DNA of 64,000 bases from Chania multitudinisentens RB-25 (GCF_000520015.2 NZ_CP007044.2:5022001-5086000), one strand, 5' to 3'; positions 30,011-38,766 are shown, counted from the stretch's first letter. Notes: a model not told the origin generated them from the letters alone. Numbers and translations are program-made.

Positions 30011-30040
30011 GCCGGGCCCCATTGAGGGACGGGGCCCGGT
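30011..30040 (-). promoter_or_regulatory. GC-rich hairpin in the rpsP leader, with upstream promoter
   Basis: A perfect nine-pair stem CCGGGCCCC/GGGGCCCGG, 26 bases before the rpsP ATG, is followed on the minus strand by TGTTTTATT. A promoter-like TTGCTT-N16-TAAAAT lies about 40 bases further upstream. It may be the ffh terminator, or an attenuator in the rpsP message; the promoter placement favours a leader element. Confidence 0.55.
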
Positions 30041-30258
30041 TGCAATATAAAAAGCCCGAAAATTTTACTCATTTTGGCGCAAAAAGCAATCTAAAGCATC
30101 GATTACCAGGAATTCGTTTTTGCAACCCGTCCGATTTCAGGCTGTTTTTACCGCGAACGGCAACTCTTTGAACGCGTTCATATTCATGAATGCGTACTTA
30201 AAAGTATCTGGAATTACAGCGTTATTGGCTGTAACGCCAGCCAAGTAACCTGGGAACT

Positions 30259-31620
30259 CTAACGGCCTGGGAAACCCGGCGGCATCATGCCTTTCATGCC
30301 GCGCATCATCTTCGCCATACCGCCTTTCTTCATCTTTTTCATCATGCGCTGCATTTCGTCGAACTGTTTCAACAAACGATTAACGTCTTGCACCTGCATG
30401 CCAGAACCCGCAGCGATGCGGCGTTTGCGCGAACCCTTGATAATTTCTGGTTTGGCACGTTCTTTCAACGTCATGGAGTTGATAATTGCTTCCATACGTA
30501 CCAGAACTTTATCATCCATCTGAGATTTCACGTTGTCCGGCAGTTGCCCCGCTCCCGGCAATTTGCTCAGCATGCTGGCCATGCCGCCCATATTGCGCAT
30601 CTGTTTCAACTGATCCAGAAAATCGGTCAGATCGAAACCGTCACCCTTTTTCAGCTTATTAGCCAGCTTTTCTGCCTGAGCACGATCAACTTTGCTTTCA
30701 ATATCCTCAATCAGCGACAGCACATCGCCCATACCGAGAATACGTGAAGCAACGCGATCTGGATGGAACGGCTCCAACGCGTCGGTTTTCTCACCCACAC
30801 CCAGGAATTTTATCGGTTTGCCAGTAATATGGCGGATAGACAGCGCAGCACCACCACGCGCGTCGCCATCGACTTTGGTCAGCACCACACCGGTTAGCGG
30901 TAGCGCTTCGTTGAACGCCTTGGCGGTATTGGCAGCATCTTGCCCGGTCATCGCATCAACCACGAACAGGGTTTCCACCGGTTTGATCGCCGAGTGCACC
31001 TGTTTGATTTCGTCCATCATCGCTTCGTCAACGTGCAAACGACCAGCGGTATCGACGATCAGAACGTCGTAGAATTTCAGCTTGGCGTGTTGCAACGCGC
31101 GGCTAACGATATCGAGCGGTTTTTCTTGGATATCCGACGGGAAGAAGTCAACCCCTACACCTTCTGCCAACGTTGCCAGCTGTTTAATCGCTGCTGGGCG
31201 ATACACGTCGGCAGAAACCACCAGAACTTTTTTCTTGTGTTTCTCTTTCAGGAACTTGCCAAGCTTGCCCACGCTGGTGGTTTTACCCGCACCTTGCAAA
31301 CCCGCCATCAACACCACCGCCGGCGGTTGTGCTGCCAGATTGAGTTCCGTATTGACTTCGCCCATCGCCGCGATCAGCTCGCTTTTGACGATTTTGACGA
31401 ATTCTTGGCCCGGCGTCAGACTCTTGTTCACTTCATGGCCAACCGCACTCTCTTTCACGCGGTTGATGAAGTCACGCACCACCGGTAGCGCAACGTCTGC
31501 TTCCAGCAGAGCCATACGCACTTCACGCAAGGTATCTTTAATGTTTTCTTCGGTCAGCCGCCCACGGCCACTGATATTGCGCAGAGTGCGCGACAGTCGA
31601 TCGGTTAAATTTTCAAACAT
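30259..31620 (-). CDS. ffh: Signal recognition particle protein Ffh
   Basis: The 453-residue SRP GTPase binds 4.5S RNA and signal sequences of inner-membrane proteins and delivers them to FtsY. The N domain is at about 1-90; the G domain has G1 GLQGAGKTTS, DTAGR and TKVDGDARGG; the methionine-rich M domain follows, ending in MMKKMKKGGMAKMM and GMKGMMPPGFPGR. Length equals E. coli Ffh. It is divergent from ypjD, as in E. coli. Confidence 0.98.
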   Translation of the reverse strand: MFENLTDRLSRTLRNISGRGRLTEENIKDTLREVRMALLEADVALPVVRDFINRVKESAVGHEVNKSLTPGQEFVKIVKSELIAAMGEVNTELNLAAQPPAVVLMAGLQGAGKTTSVGKLGKFLKEKHKKKVLVVSADVYRPAAIKQLATLAEGVGVDFFPSDIQEKPLDIVSRALQHAKLKFYDVLIVDTAGRLHVDEAMMDEIKQVHSAIKPVETLFVVDAMTGQDAANTAKAFNEALPLTGVVLTKVDGDARGGAALSIRHITGKPIKFLGVGEKTDALEPFHPDRVASRILGMGDVLSLIEDIESKVDRAQAEKLANKLKKGDGFDLTDFLDQLKQMRNMGGMASMLSKLPGAGQLPDNVKSQMDDKVLVRMEAIINSMTLKERAKPEIIKGSRKRRIAAGSGMQVQDVNRLLKQFDEMQRMMKKMKKGGMAKMMRGMKGMMPPGFPGR

Positions 31621-31785
31621 TGTCTCATGCTCAACGTAGAGTCAGGCCGCAGTGGCGACACAATTGCGGCGATTATAACATGAAGCGGAGACGATCTCTG
31701 CCTCAGCGTTGGAGATCGGTTGGAGTGAAGCGCGCTCAACGCTATACTGAGATTCCAATTAATCTTGCCGATGTTAAATAACGCT

Positions 31786-32577
31786 ATGCCAGTTTTCGCC
31801 ATTGTGGCTTTGATAGCCTACTTGCTCAGCCTTGGATTGATCATTCCCAGCTTATTGCGGAAGAATAGCGCTTATCGTCGGCTTGCACTTGTTTCGGCCG
31901 TGGTCGCGTTAATCTGCCACGCCGTAGCACTCCAGCAACGCATTTTTGATGTTAACACCGGGCAAAACCTCAGCCTGCTGAACATTGGTTCAATCGTCAG
32001 TTTGATTATCTGTTCTGTGATGACCTTTGTTGCCTCACGCGATCGTGGTTGGTTTCTACTGCCCATCGTCTACAGTTTTGCACTCATCAATCTGGCATTT
32101 GCCAGCTTTCTGCCTGGTGAATTCATTACTCATCTGGAAGCCAGCCCGGAATTGATGGTACATATTGGCTTGGCACTGTTCTCTTACGCCACGCTGATCA
32201 TTGCCGCGCTCTACGCCCTGCAATTAGCCTGGCTTGACTATCTGTTGAAGAACAAAAAGCTCAGTTTTAGCGCCGATATGCCCCCCTTGATGAGCATTGA
32301 ACGCAAAATGTTCCACATTACCCAGATCGGTGTCGTGTTGCTGACATTAACACTGTGTACCGGCCTGCTTTACATGGATAACCTGTTCAGCAGAGAGAAT
32401 GTGCATAAAGCCGTGCTCTCGATCATGGCCTGGTTTGTCTACATCGTCCTACTGTGGGGCCATTATCACGAAGGTTGGCGTGGCCGCCGTGTGGTTAAAT
32501 TCAGTTTTGCAGGTGCCTTTCTTCTTACGCTGGCCTATTTCGGCAGCCGCCTGATCCAGGAAGTGATGGTGCGCTAG
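31786..32577 (+). CDS. ypjD: Inner-membrane protein YpjD (CcsA/CytC-assembly-like)
   Basis: The 263-residue polytopic protein has about eight hydrophobic segments and the heme-handling signature WGHYHEGWRGRR related to the tryptophan-rich WWD-type region of cytochrome c assembly proteins. The start at 31786 (MPVFAIVALIAYLLS) matches E. coli YpjD; the slightly upstream ATG lacks a better ribosome site. Precise role is unknown; in E. coli and Salmonella it has been linked to the CorB neighbour. Divergent from ffh and followed 54 bases later by corB. Confidence 0.9.
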   Translation: MPVFAIVALIAYLLSLGLIIPSLLRKNSAYRRLALVSAVVALICHAVALQQRIFDVNTGQNLSLLNIGSIVSLIICSVMTFVASRDRGWFLLPIVYSFALINLAFASFLPGEFITHLEASPELMVHIGLALFSYATLIIAALYALQLAWLDYLLKNKKLSFSADMPPLMSIERKMFHITQIGVVLLTLTLCTGLLYMDNLFSRENVHKAVLSIMAWFVYIVLLWGHYHEGWRGRRVVKFSFAGAFLLTLAYFGSRLIQEVMVR

Positions 32578-32631
32578 AATACCGTTCATTCTGGTGAGGC
32601 TATCTTTCCCTCTACCATAAGGAATACCGCG

Positions 32632-33921
32632 TTGGAGCACGTTTCGACTGGGTCCCTCATCTTCATTCTGGTAATTATGATCGTGGTCTCCGCCTACTTT
32701 TCGGCATCCGAAACCGGTATGATGACGCTCAACCGCTACCGTCTCCGCCATCTGTCTAAACAGGGTAGCCGGACAGCGCGCCGGGTGGAAAAACTGCTGC
32801 AAAAACCCGATCGCTTGATTGGCCTGGTACTCATTGGTAATAACCTGGTCAATATCCTGGCCTCGGCATTAGCCACTATCGTCGGTATGCGTTTGTATGG
32901 CAATTTTGGCGTGGCGATTGCCACAGGGGTGCTGACATTTGTCGTCCTGCTGTTTGCGGAAGTGTTGCCAAAAACTTTTGCAGCCCTTTACCCGGAACGT
33001 ATTGCCTTCCCTAGCAGTTTCCTGTTGTCTCCCTTACAGAAAATCATGTTTCCACTGGTGTGGTTGTTGAACTGCCTTACCACTCTGCTGCTGCGTATTT
33101 TCGGTATTCGCACTAATGTGCGTATCAGTGGTTCACTGAGCAAAGATGAGTTACGCACCATCGTCAATGAATCGCAAAGCCAGATTTCACGCCGTAATCA
33201 GGATATGCTGATTTCAGTACTGGATCTGGAGAAAGTAACGGTAGATGACATCATGGTGCCACGCAACGAGATCGTCGGTATTGACATCAACGATGAGTGG
33301 AAATCAATCATGCGCCAATTAACCCATTCACCGCATGGCCGCATCGTGCTCTACCGCGACTCACTGGACGATTCTATTGGCATGCTGCGCGTGCGCGAAG
33401 CTTACCGCTTGATGACCGAGAAGAAAGAATTCAACAAGGAGAATCTACTGCGTGCTGCCGATGAGATTTACTACGTGCCGGAAGGGACGCCGCTCAATGT
33501 GCAATTGGTGAAATTCCAACGCAACAAAGAGAAGGTGGGTATCGTAGTGGATGAATACGGGGATATTCAGGGCTTGGTTACGGTAGAGGACATCCTCGAA
33601 GAAATCGTTGGTGATTTCACCACCTCCATGTCACCCACTTTGGCAGAAGAAGTGAATCCGCAAAGCGATGGTTCAGTACTGATTGATGGAACGGCCAACG
33701 TGCGCGAGTTGAATAAAGCCTTTAACTGGACCTTGCCCGCCAGCGAAGCCCGGACCATAAATGGCATGCTGCTGGAAGCGTTGGAAGATATTCCGAATAT
33801 CGGCAAACGGGTACGTATCGGCAACTATGATATTGATATTCTTGACGTACAGGAGAATATGATCAAACAAGTACGTGTCACGCCGATAACATCGCTGCAA
33901 GCCAGCGTGCAAAACCATTAA
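32632..33921 (+). CDS. corB: CNNM/CorB-family magnesium transport protein (YfjD)
   Basis: The 429-residue membrane protein has an N-terminal DUF21 (CNNM) domain of four hydrophobic segments (about 1-190, with SAYFSASETGMMTLNRYRLR), a CBS-domain pair (about 205-335, with DDIMVPRNEIVGI and VEDILEEIVGDF) and a C-terminal CorC_HlyC domain. Salmonella CorB affects Mg2+/Co2+ flux. It starts with TTG at 32632, preceded by AAGGAA; this reproduces the E. coli YfjD N terminus MEH. Probably cotranscribed with ypjD. Confidence 0.93.
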   Translation: MEHVSTGSLIFILVIMIVVSAYFSASETGMMTLNRYRLRHLSKQGSRTARRVEKLLQKPDRLIGLVLIGNNLVNILASALATIVGMRLYGNFGVAIATGVLTFVVLLFAEVLPKTFAALYPERIAFPSSFLLSPLQKIMFPLVWLLNCLTTLLLRIFGIRTNVRISGSLSKDELRTIVNESQSQISRRNQDMLISVLDLEKVTVDDIMVPRNEIVGIDINDEWKSIMRQLTHSPHGRIVLYRDSLDDSIGMLRVREAYRLMTEKKEFNKENLLRAADEIYYVPEGTPLNVQLVKFQRNKEKVGIVVDEYGDIQGLVTVEDILEEIVGDFTTSMSPTLAEEVNPQSDGSVLIDGTANVRELNKAFNWTLPASEARTINGMLLEALEDIPNIGKRVRIGNYDIDILDVQENMIKQVRVTPITSLQASVQNH

Positions 33922-33927
33922 ACCAAA

Positions 33928-33950
33928 AAAGACGCGGTTTTCGCGTCTTC
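33928..33950. terminator. Terminator between convergent corB and luxS
   Basis: GACGCG pairs with CGCGTC around GTTTT, flanked by A-rich sequence on the left (good for the minus-strand luxS) and TTC on the right. Confidence 0.75.
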
Positions 33951-33969
33951 AGATTGAGCATTGGCAAAA

Positions 33970-34485
33970 TTAGAGATGAAGTTCTTTCAGCTTCTCTTTT
34001 GGTAATGCCAACTCCTCGTTATGGTTCACAACCACACCATGATCGAGGATATGCTTGGCAATTTCCTGTGCTTCTTCCAGCGAGTGCATGTGGTAGGTGC
34101 CACATTGGAATTCATTGAGTTCAGGGATTTTACGCTGGTCAGTGACTTTCAGTACGTCGGTCATTGCCGCTTTCCAAGCATCGGCGACACGTTGCTCTTC
34201 AGGTACACCAATCAGGCTCATATAAAAACCGGTGCGGCAGCCCATTGGTGAGATGTCGATAATCTCAACGCCATTACCATTCAGGTGATCGCGCATAAAA
34301 CCGGCAAACAGATGCTCCAGCGTATGAATTCCACGTTCCGGCATTACTTCCAGATTCGGGCGACAAAAGCGCAAATCGAATACGGTGATAGTATCGCCAT
34401 GAGGCGTTTGCATGGTTTTAGCGACGCGGACAGCCGGAGCCGCCATGCGAGTATGGTCTACGGTAAAACTATCCAGCAGTGGCAT
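33970..34485 (-). CDS. luxS: S-ribosylhomocysteine lyase LuxS
   Basis: The 171-residue metalloenzyme splits S-ribosylhomocysteine into homocysteine and DPD, the precursor of autoinducer-2. Metal ligands H54 and H58 lie in the HTLEH motif, the third ligand cysteine in EFQCGTYH, and the catalytic cysteine region in SPMGCRTGFY. Full family length. Divergent from micA, whose sigma-E promoter lies in the same intergenic space. Confidence 0.97.
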   Translation of the reverse strand: MPLLDSFTVDHTRMAAPAVRVAKTMQTPHGDTITVFDLRFCRPNLEVMPERGIHTLEHLFAGFMRDHLNGNGVEIIDISPMGCRTGFYMSLIGVPEEQRVADAWKAAMTDVLKVTDQRKIPELNEFQCGTYHMHSLEEAQEIAKHILDHGVVVNHNEELALPKEKLKELHL

Positions 34486-34538
34486 GTCGTCACCTCCTCA
34501 TAAATAGTATTTATTTCAAAAACTTTTTTCGTCTTTAA

Positions 34539-34567
34539 GGAAACCTTTTCCAACCCCGCGTGTCTGA
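34539..34567 (+). promoter_or_regulatory. Sigma-E promoter of micA
   Basis: GGAAACC (34539-34545), 16-base spacer and GTCTGA (34562-34567) agree with the sigma-E consensus GGAACTT-N16-GTCTAA and place the start at the G of 34574, the known 5' end of MicA homologues. Confidence 0.82.
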
Positions 34568-34573
34568 GTATGT

Positions 34574-34646
34574 GAAAGACGCGCATTTGTTATCATCATC
34601 CCTGTTATCAGAGATGTATATTTGGCCACATTGATGTGGCCTTTTT
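34574..34646 (+). ncRNA. micA: MicA small RNA
   Basis: About 73 bases beginning GAAAGACGCGCATTTGTTAT, identical to the 5' seed region of E. coli MicA, then a CATCATCCCTG block and a terminal GGCCACA/TGTGGCC hairpin with T run. MicA is an Hfq-dependent, sigma-E-induced sRNA that represses ompA and other outer-membrane protein messages. Position between luxS and gshA, antisense to luxS orientation, is the conserved one. The first stem differs from E. coli by compensatory changes (CTGTTATCAG instead of CTGAATTCAG). Confidence 0.95.
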
Positions 34647-34651
34647 CTTTT

Positions 34652-36217
34652 TCAGCTCCCACCGCCGTTTGCTTTCAGGAACTCATCAAAGCTTAGCGTA
34701 TCGCTAATCTCCAACTCTCGCTGACGCAGCCATGATGCTGCCTGTTCCTGAGCCAATTGCTCCTCAGTCAGGAGTTCCAGCGGTTCCTCCATCAGCATTT
34801 TGCGATACTGTTCCGCCAAATCAAGACCAACACGGCCAGTACCTTCCGCTTTCATCGCCTTAAGGATACGGGCTGAGAATGTCAACTCGGGATCGTCAAA
34901 CGCAGCAACCAACTCATCACAAACCTGCTGATACTGTTGATTACCCGCTTCGTTATCCAATACTTCGGCCACGCGTTTCAGGTCATTAAACAAAGCCTTA
35001 CCCACGGTTCCCAGTGGTTCGCGAATATCATCACAGCCCATGCCAATCACCTGCCCCGGTTTGCGCCCTTCCAGAATAACGCGATTCCAGTTTTTACGGG
35101 TACACAGCAGTTCATCACTACTCATCTCCGGTGCATCAGCCAGCACACACCACACCAGGAACAGATCCAGGAAACGAGCTTGGACAGCATCAACACCGAT
35201 TGGCGAAAATGGATTGATATCCAGCGAACGTACTTCAATATATTCGATGCCACCACGCAGCAAGGCATCGGAAGGTGTTTCACCGCTTCGGGTTACCCGC
35301 TTCGGCCGGATGGGTGCATACAGCTCGTTCTCTATCTGTAATACATTACTGTTCAGTTGCAGATAACGGTCGCCTTCCTTCACCCCCAACTTGGCATACT
35401 CTTCCGAAGGCGTAGCAATGGCTCGTTTCAGCCCTTTTACGTAGCTTTGCAAGTCGTTGAAGGTAATACCCAGATTACTTTGTGATTTATTGGTATAGCC
35501 GAGATCGCTCAAGCGTAGCGAGGTCGCATAGGGCAAGTAACACATGCCCTGCGCATTGCGCTCAAATGGCAATGAAGTTTCACGCCCTTTCAAAAACGAG
35601 GAACAAATTGCCGGAGAGGCGCCAAACAAGTACGGAATCACCCAACCAAAGCGATAATAGTTACGGATCAGCCGGAAATACCCCGCCGAGATCTGCTCTT
35701 TACCACTTTCGGCGTCTTCAACTCCTGCCCATGCCTGCCAAAACTCCAGCGGCAGAGAAAAATTATAATGTACACCGGAAATAGTCTGCATCAACGCACC
35801 ATAGCGGTTCTTCAAACCTTCACGGTAAAGCGTTTTCATACGGCCAATATTGGATGAACCAAACTGTGCCAGTTCGATATCCTGCTCAGCCTCGATGAAA
35901 CACGGCATACTCAACGGCCACATGCGTTCATCGCCCAAATTGCGAGCCACATGCCGATGAATATCACGCAAAAACGCCAGCAAGTGCTCGATATCACCAT
36001 CAACCGGCGTAATAAACTCTAACAATGCCTCGGCAAAGTCTGTAGTAATCCAACTGTGCGTTAATGCCGCACCCAGTTTTTCTGGATGGCCGGTAGTGGC
36101 CAGCGAACCCTCTGCGGTCACCCGCAGTGTCTCGCGTTCAATACCACGCCGAATCCCTTTTAAAGCATGAGGGTGGGCTTCCAGCCAAGAAAGTGCCTGT
36201 GATACATCCGGGATCAA
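34652..36217 (-). CDS. gshA: Glutamate-cysteine ligase
   Basis: The 521-residue enzyme makes gamma-glutamylcysteine, first step of glutathione synthesis. It is the proteobacterial GshA type (E. coli 518) with RRGIERETLRV near residue 22-32, the TTDFAEALLEFITP substrate loop, DERMWPLSMPC and SNLGITFNDL blocks. It starts with TTG at 36217 after a GGGAGGTC ribosome site, as E. coli gshA also starts with TTG. The C-terminal 60 residues are poorly conserved. Stops just after the micA terminator. Confidence 0.96.
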   Translation of the reverse strand: MIPDVSQALSWLEAHPHALKGIRRGIERETLRVTAEGSLATTGHPEKLGAALTHSWITTDFAEALLEFITPVDGDIEHLLAFLRDIHRHVARNLGDERMWPLSMPCFIEAEQDIELAQFGSSNIGRMKTLYREGLKNRYGALMQTISGVHYNFSLPLEFWQAWAGVEDAESGKEQISAGYFRLIRNYYRFGWVIPYLFGASPAICSSFLKGRETSLPFERNAQGMCYLPYATSLRLSDLGYTNKSQSNLGITFNDLQSYVKGLKRAIATPSEEYAKLGVKEGDRYLQLNSNVLQIENELYAPIRPKRVTRSGETPSDALLRGGIEYIEVRSLDINPFSPIGVDAVQARFLDLFLVWCVLADAPEMSSDELLCTRKNWNRVILEGRKPGQVIGMGCDDIREPLGTVGKALFNDLKRVAEVLDNEAGNQQYQQVCDELVAAFDDPELTFSARILKAMKAEGTGRVGLDLAEQYRKMLMEEPLELLTEEQLAQEQAASWLRQRELEISDTLSFDEFLKANGGGS

Positions 36218-36286
36218 ATCGACCTCCCGCTGCTAAAAACGATAACTTGTCAGCATATTAAATCTGCTGCCAAGAGAATATTGAGT

Positions 36287-36474
36287 TACACCCTTCATCC
36301 TGCAAACTGCCTCTTTGTTAGTTTTGTTACTTGCCCCTTAAGGGCTGCTGCAAGCAGCATGCAAATTTGCTCAAAGCAGATTTGCCGCCTTCCCCATTCA
36401 CCTAGTTGGCTATGCTCTTGGAGATTCACTCGCTTACTACTTTGATACATCTTGAATGATTTTGGGTCTATATT
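36287..36474. repeat. Degenerate ERIC (IRU) element with internal insertion
   Basis: The right half TTGGCTATGCTCTTGGAGAT, continuing TCACTCGCTTACTAC, and the end ATCTTGAATGATTTTGGGTC match the ERIC right arm; the left end TTACACCCTTCATCCTGC and CTGCCTCTTTGTTAG match the left arm. Between them an extra tract of about 65 bases (GGGCTGCTGCAAGCAGC and following) interrupts the usual 127-base unit. Lies between gshA and yqaA and encodes nothing. Confidence 0.65.
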
Positions 36475-36481
36475 CACTTGG

Positions 36482-36910
36482 TTAATGCCACCAGGCAATT
36501 CCCTGTAGCGTAATCATAGTTAATATGATGTAACGCAGCGCTTTTCCAAGACACAGAAACAACGTAACAGAGCCCCATGGCATACGCAGCCAACCTGCCA
36601 ACACGCACAACAAATCGCCCACTACCGGCATCCAGCTGAGCAACAGCGCAGCCGGGCCAAAACGTTTTAACCAACCGAGAGCTGTTTCCAACCCCCGTTG
36701 CGATTTCAACGCCGGTAACAGACGCCCGATAATGACATTGGTTAATCCACCCAGGGTATTTCCCAATGTTGCAGCTAACACCAGCATACCCGGTGAAACA
36801 CTGCTGTTGGTCAGCAAAGCCACCAACACAACCTCTGAGTTGCCCGGTAGCAGCGTCGCACTAAGGAAGCTGCTACCAAACAGAGACATGAGTGCCAACA
36901 TACTAGTCAC
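36482..36910 (-). CDS. yqaA: Inner-membrane protein YqaA (SNARE-associated/DedA-like)
   Basis: The 142-residue membrane protein has the VTT/DedA-like pattern (SSFLSATLLPGNSEVVLVAL, GNTLGGLTNVIIGR, LSWMPVVGDLLCVLAGWLR). It starts with GTG at 36910, overlapping the yqaB stop in a GTGA, which aligns exactly with the E. coli YqaA N terminus; the ATG nine bases later is possible. Cotranscribed with yqaB. The family is implicated in lipid or membrane homeostasis. Confidence 0.9.
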   Translation of the reverse strand: MTSMLALMSLFGSSFLSATLLPGNSEVVLVALLTNSSVSPGMLVLAATLGNTLGGLTNVIIGRLLPALKSQRGLETALGWLKRFGPAALLLSWMPVVGDLLCVLAGWLRMPWGSVTLFLCLGKALRYIILTMITLQGIAWWH

Positions 36911-37473
36911 AATGTACGAACATCTACCACGGCCATATTCGCCCGCTCAGCGGCCTGAATGCCAAAATCGGCATCTTCAAACACCACACACTGTTCTGGT
37001 GGTATACCAATCAGCTCCGCGCAGCGTAGAAACGTATCCGGTTCGGGTTTATGACGTTGCACATCGTCAGCCCCCACAATAGCATCAAAGTAATCACGCA
37101 ACCCTAAATGGCGCAGCAACATCTCCGCCACGCGATGCTCGCTGCCGGTTCCCACCGCCATTGGGCGACGACCACGATAAGATTTTACCACGTCAATCAA
37201 CGGCAATGGGCGAACACTCTCCAGCAGCATGATCTCTACTGCTTGGGTTTTCTCTGCGGCAAGATGATAGGGATCAAGATCGGCCTGATATGAATCAATA
37301 ATCGCCTGAGCAATGCGCCAGGTTGGAGAACCGTTCAGAGCCACCATCGTGGCTTCATCAAACGCCATACCATAGCGTGCCAGCACTGCATGCCATGCCT
37401 TGCGATGTGTCGGCTCGGTATCCAGAATCGTGCCATCCATGTCGAAAATCAGCCCCTGGTAGCGATCGTACAT
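36907..37473 (-). CDS. yqaB: Fructose-1-phosphate/6-phosphogluconate phosphatase YqaB (HAD family)
   Basis: The 188-residue HAD hydrolase has motif I FDMDGTILDTEP near residues 9-20, motif II VGTGSEH, motif III lysine in HKPEPDTF, and motif IV FEDADFGIQAA. E. coli YqaB dephosphorylates fructose 1-phosphate and other sugar phosphates. The start at 37473 (MYDRYQGLIFDMDGT) reproduces the E. coli protein; a 24-codon open extension upstream runs into the tRNA spacer and is rejected. Confidence 0.93.
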   Translation of the reverse strand: MYDRYQGLIFDMDGTILDTEPTHRKAWHAVLARYGMAFDEATMVALNGSPTWRIAQAIIDSYQADLDPYHLAAEKTQAVEIMLLESVRPLPLIDVVKSYRGRRPMAVGTGSEHRVAEMLLRHLGLRDYFDAIVGADDVQRHKPEPDTFLRCAELIGIPPEQCVVFEDADFGIQAAERANMAVVDVRTL

Positions 37474-37605
37474 CTTGGCTCCGCCAGCGTTGAAGAAAGA
37501 AAACCACTTTAGCGTAAAGCCGAAAGCTTGTCGCTGTTTGAGCATGACGGAAAGTGCTGTATTAATGCAGGAATTATTAGAAACAGAAAGCGGGGTTTTC
37601 TAAGA

Positions 37606-37682
37606 TGGTGCATCCAGGAGGATTCGAACCTCCGACCGCTCGGTTCGTAGCCGAGTACTCTATCCAGCTGAGCTATGGATGC
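37606..37682 (-). tRNA. tRNA-Arg (ACG), copy 1 of 3
   Basis: 77 bases with anticodon loop CTACGAA, acceptor GCATCCA/TGGATGC and encoded CCA, as in E. coli argQ/argV family. The A34 is expected to be edited to inosine. Part of a three-copy tandem array with a 119-base period. Confidence 0.97.
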
Positions 37683-37724
37683 AATTGAATTTGCTACAAC
37701 GAATTTACTTTGCGAAGCCAAGAA

Positions 37725-37801
37725 TGGTGCATCCAGGAGGATTCGAACCTCCGACCGCTCGGTTCGTAGCCGAGTACTCTATCCAGCTGAGCTATGGATG
37801 C
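37725..37801 (-). tRNA. tRNA-Arg (ACG), copy 2 of 3
   Basis: Identical mature sequence to the flanking copies; 42-base spacers between copies are also nearly identical. Confidence 0.97.
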
Positions 37802-37843
37802 GATTAAATTTGCTATAACGAATTTACTTTGTGAAGCCAAGAA

Positions 37844-37920
37844 TGGTGCATCCAGGAGGATTCGAACCTCCGACCGCTCGGTTCGTAGCCGAGTACTCTA
37901 TCCAGCTGAGCTATGGATGC
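37844..37920 (-). tRNA. tRNA-Arg (ACG), copy 3 of 3
   Basis: Same 77-base gene, immediately downstream (minus strand) of tRNA-Ser, three bases from its CCA end; the four tRNAs form one transcript. Confidence 0.97.
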
Positions 37921-37923
37921 AAA

Positions 37924-38016
37924 TGGCGGTGAGGCGGGGATTCGAACCCCGGATGCAGCTTTTGACCGCATACTCCCTTAGCAGGGGAGCGCCTTCAGCC
38001 TCTCGGCCACCTCACC
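37924..38016 (-). tRNA. tRNA-Ser (GCU)
   Basis: 93-base class II tRNA with long variable arm; anticodon loop CTGCTAA, encoded CCA. Matches E. coli serV, which also heads the serV-argVYZQ cluster between csrA and yqaB. The 38017-38296 stretch upstream holds the cluster promoter; no gene is seen there. Confidence 0.97.
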
Positions 38017-38296
38017 ATGCGCTTCTTTCGAATTGTGCCTAACTTGCTTTAAGAGAAGCTCATCGGCACTGCGTGGCGCACATATTACTTTCCTCGACTT
38101 ATAAGTCAAACAATTTTTCCTAACTCCTGCACGTTTGCACAAATCACAGACAACATGCGTGATTTCACAGCAAAAAGAGTGTTTTACCGGCAGGAAAATA
38201 TCACGGTAGCGAGTATGAAAATCTGCACAACAGGAAAAAAAGATCGGAAGAAGCACACAAAAAATAATAGAGGATTCAGAAGGGCATGATTAAGGA

Positions 38297-38326
38297 GCGC
38301 CTCACTCTGAGACGAGACGCTCTTTA
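38297..38326 (-). terminator. csrA terminator
   Basis: Imperfect stem AGAGCGTCTC/GAGGCGCTCC just after the csrA stop; T run after it on the minus strand is weak. Confidence 0.6.
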
Positions 38327-38330
38327 GGAA

Positions 38331-38516
38331 TCAGTAAGTCGTCTGTTGAGACTTCTCAGCCTGGATGCGCTGATAGATTTCCTCACGGTGGACAGACACC
38401 TCTTTAGGAGCATTCACACCAATACGCACTTGGTTACCTTTAACCCCTAGCACTGTGACCGTGACCTCATCGCCAATCATGAGGGTCTCACCAACTCGAC
38501 GAGTCAGAATTAACAT
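38331..38516 (-). CDS. csrA: Carbon storage regulator CsrA
   Basis: The 61-residue RNA-binding dimer represses translation of target messages at GGA motifs. The sequence is essentially that of E. coli CsrA, with L4 and R44 of the RNA-binding face (MLILTRRVGE, EVSVHREEIYQRI). Follows alaS by 250 bases, which carry its own promoters. Confidence 0.98.
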   Translation of the reverse strand: MLILTRRVGETLMIGDEVTVTVLGVKGNQVRIGVNAPKEVSVHREEIYQRIQAEKSQQTTY

Positions 38517-38714
38517 TCTTTGCTCCTTGAAAGATTAAAAGAGTCGGGTATCTCAGTTTCCCCGCCATTATCCATCATATGTAGTGAAAACGTAAGCCAT
38601 AGAACCCACATAAATGTAAGCAGGCTTGCATCACTCCAGATTACGATAAGTTTAGTTGACCTGAAAAACTTTATTTCCGTCATTACAGTTACATTAACTT
38701 AGCACTATAAAAAA

Positions 38715-38740
38715 CGCCATAATTCATAATGAGTTATGGC
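38715..38740 (-). terminator. alaS terminator
   Basis: GCCATAA pairs with TTATGGC through an extended palindromic stem and is followed on the minus strand by GTTTTTTAT. Confidence 0.85.
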
Positions 38741-38766
38741 ATTTTTATGCAACTATTTATTTATCT

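Noticed and set aside
36295..36674. Minus-strand ORFs between gshA and yqaA
   Set aside because: They arise from the ERIC element and the shadow of yqaA.
37600..38016. Tandem repeats as a CRISPR array
   Set aside because: The repeated units are complete tRNA genes with 42-base spacers that are themselves alike; no CRISPR-type unique spacers or cas genes.
37978..38256. 92-codon minus-strand ORF upstream of the tRNA-Ser gene
   Set aside because: Its end runs into the tRNA-Ser gene, composition is unlike a protein, and no start signal is present.
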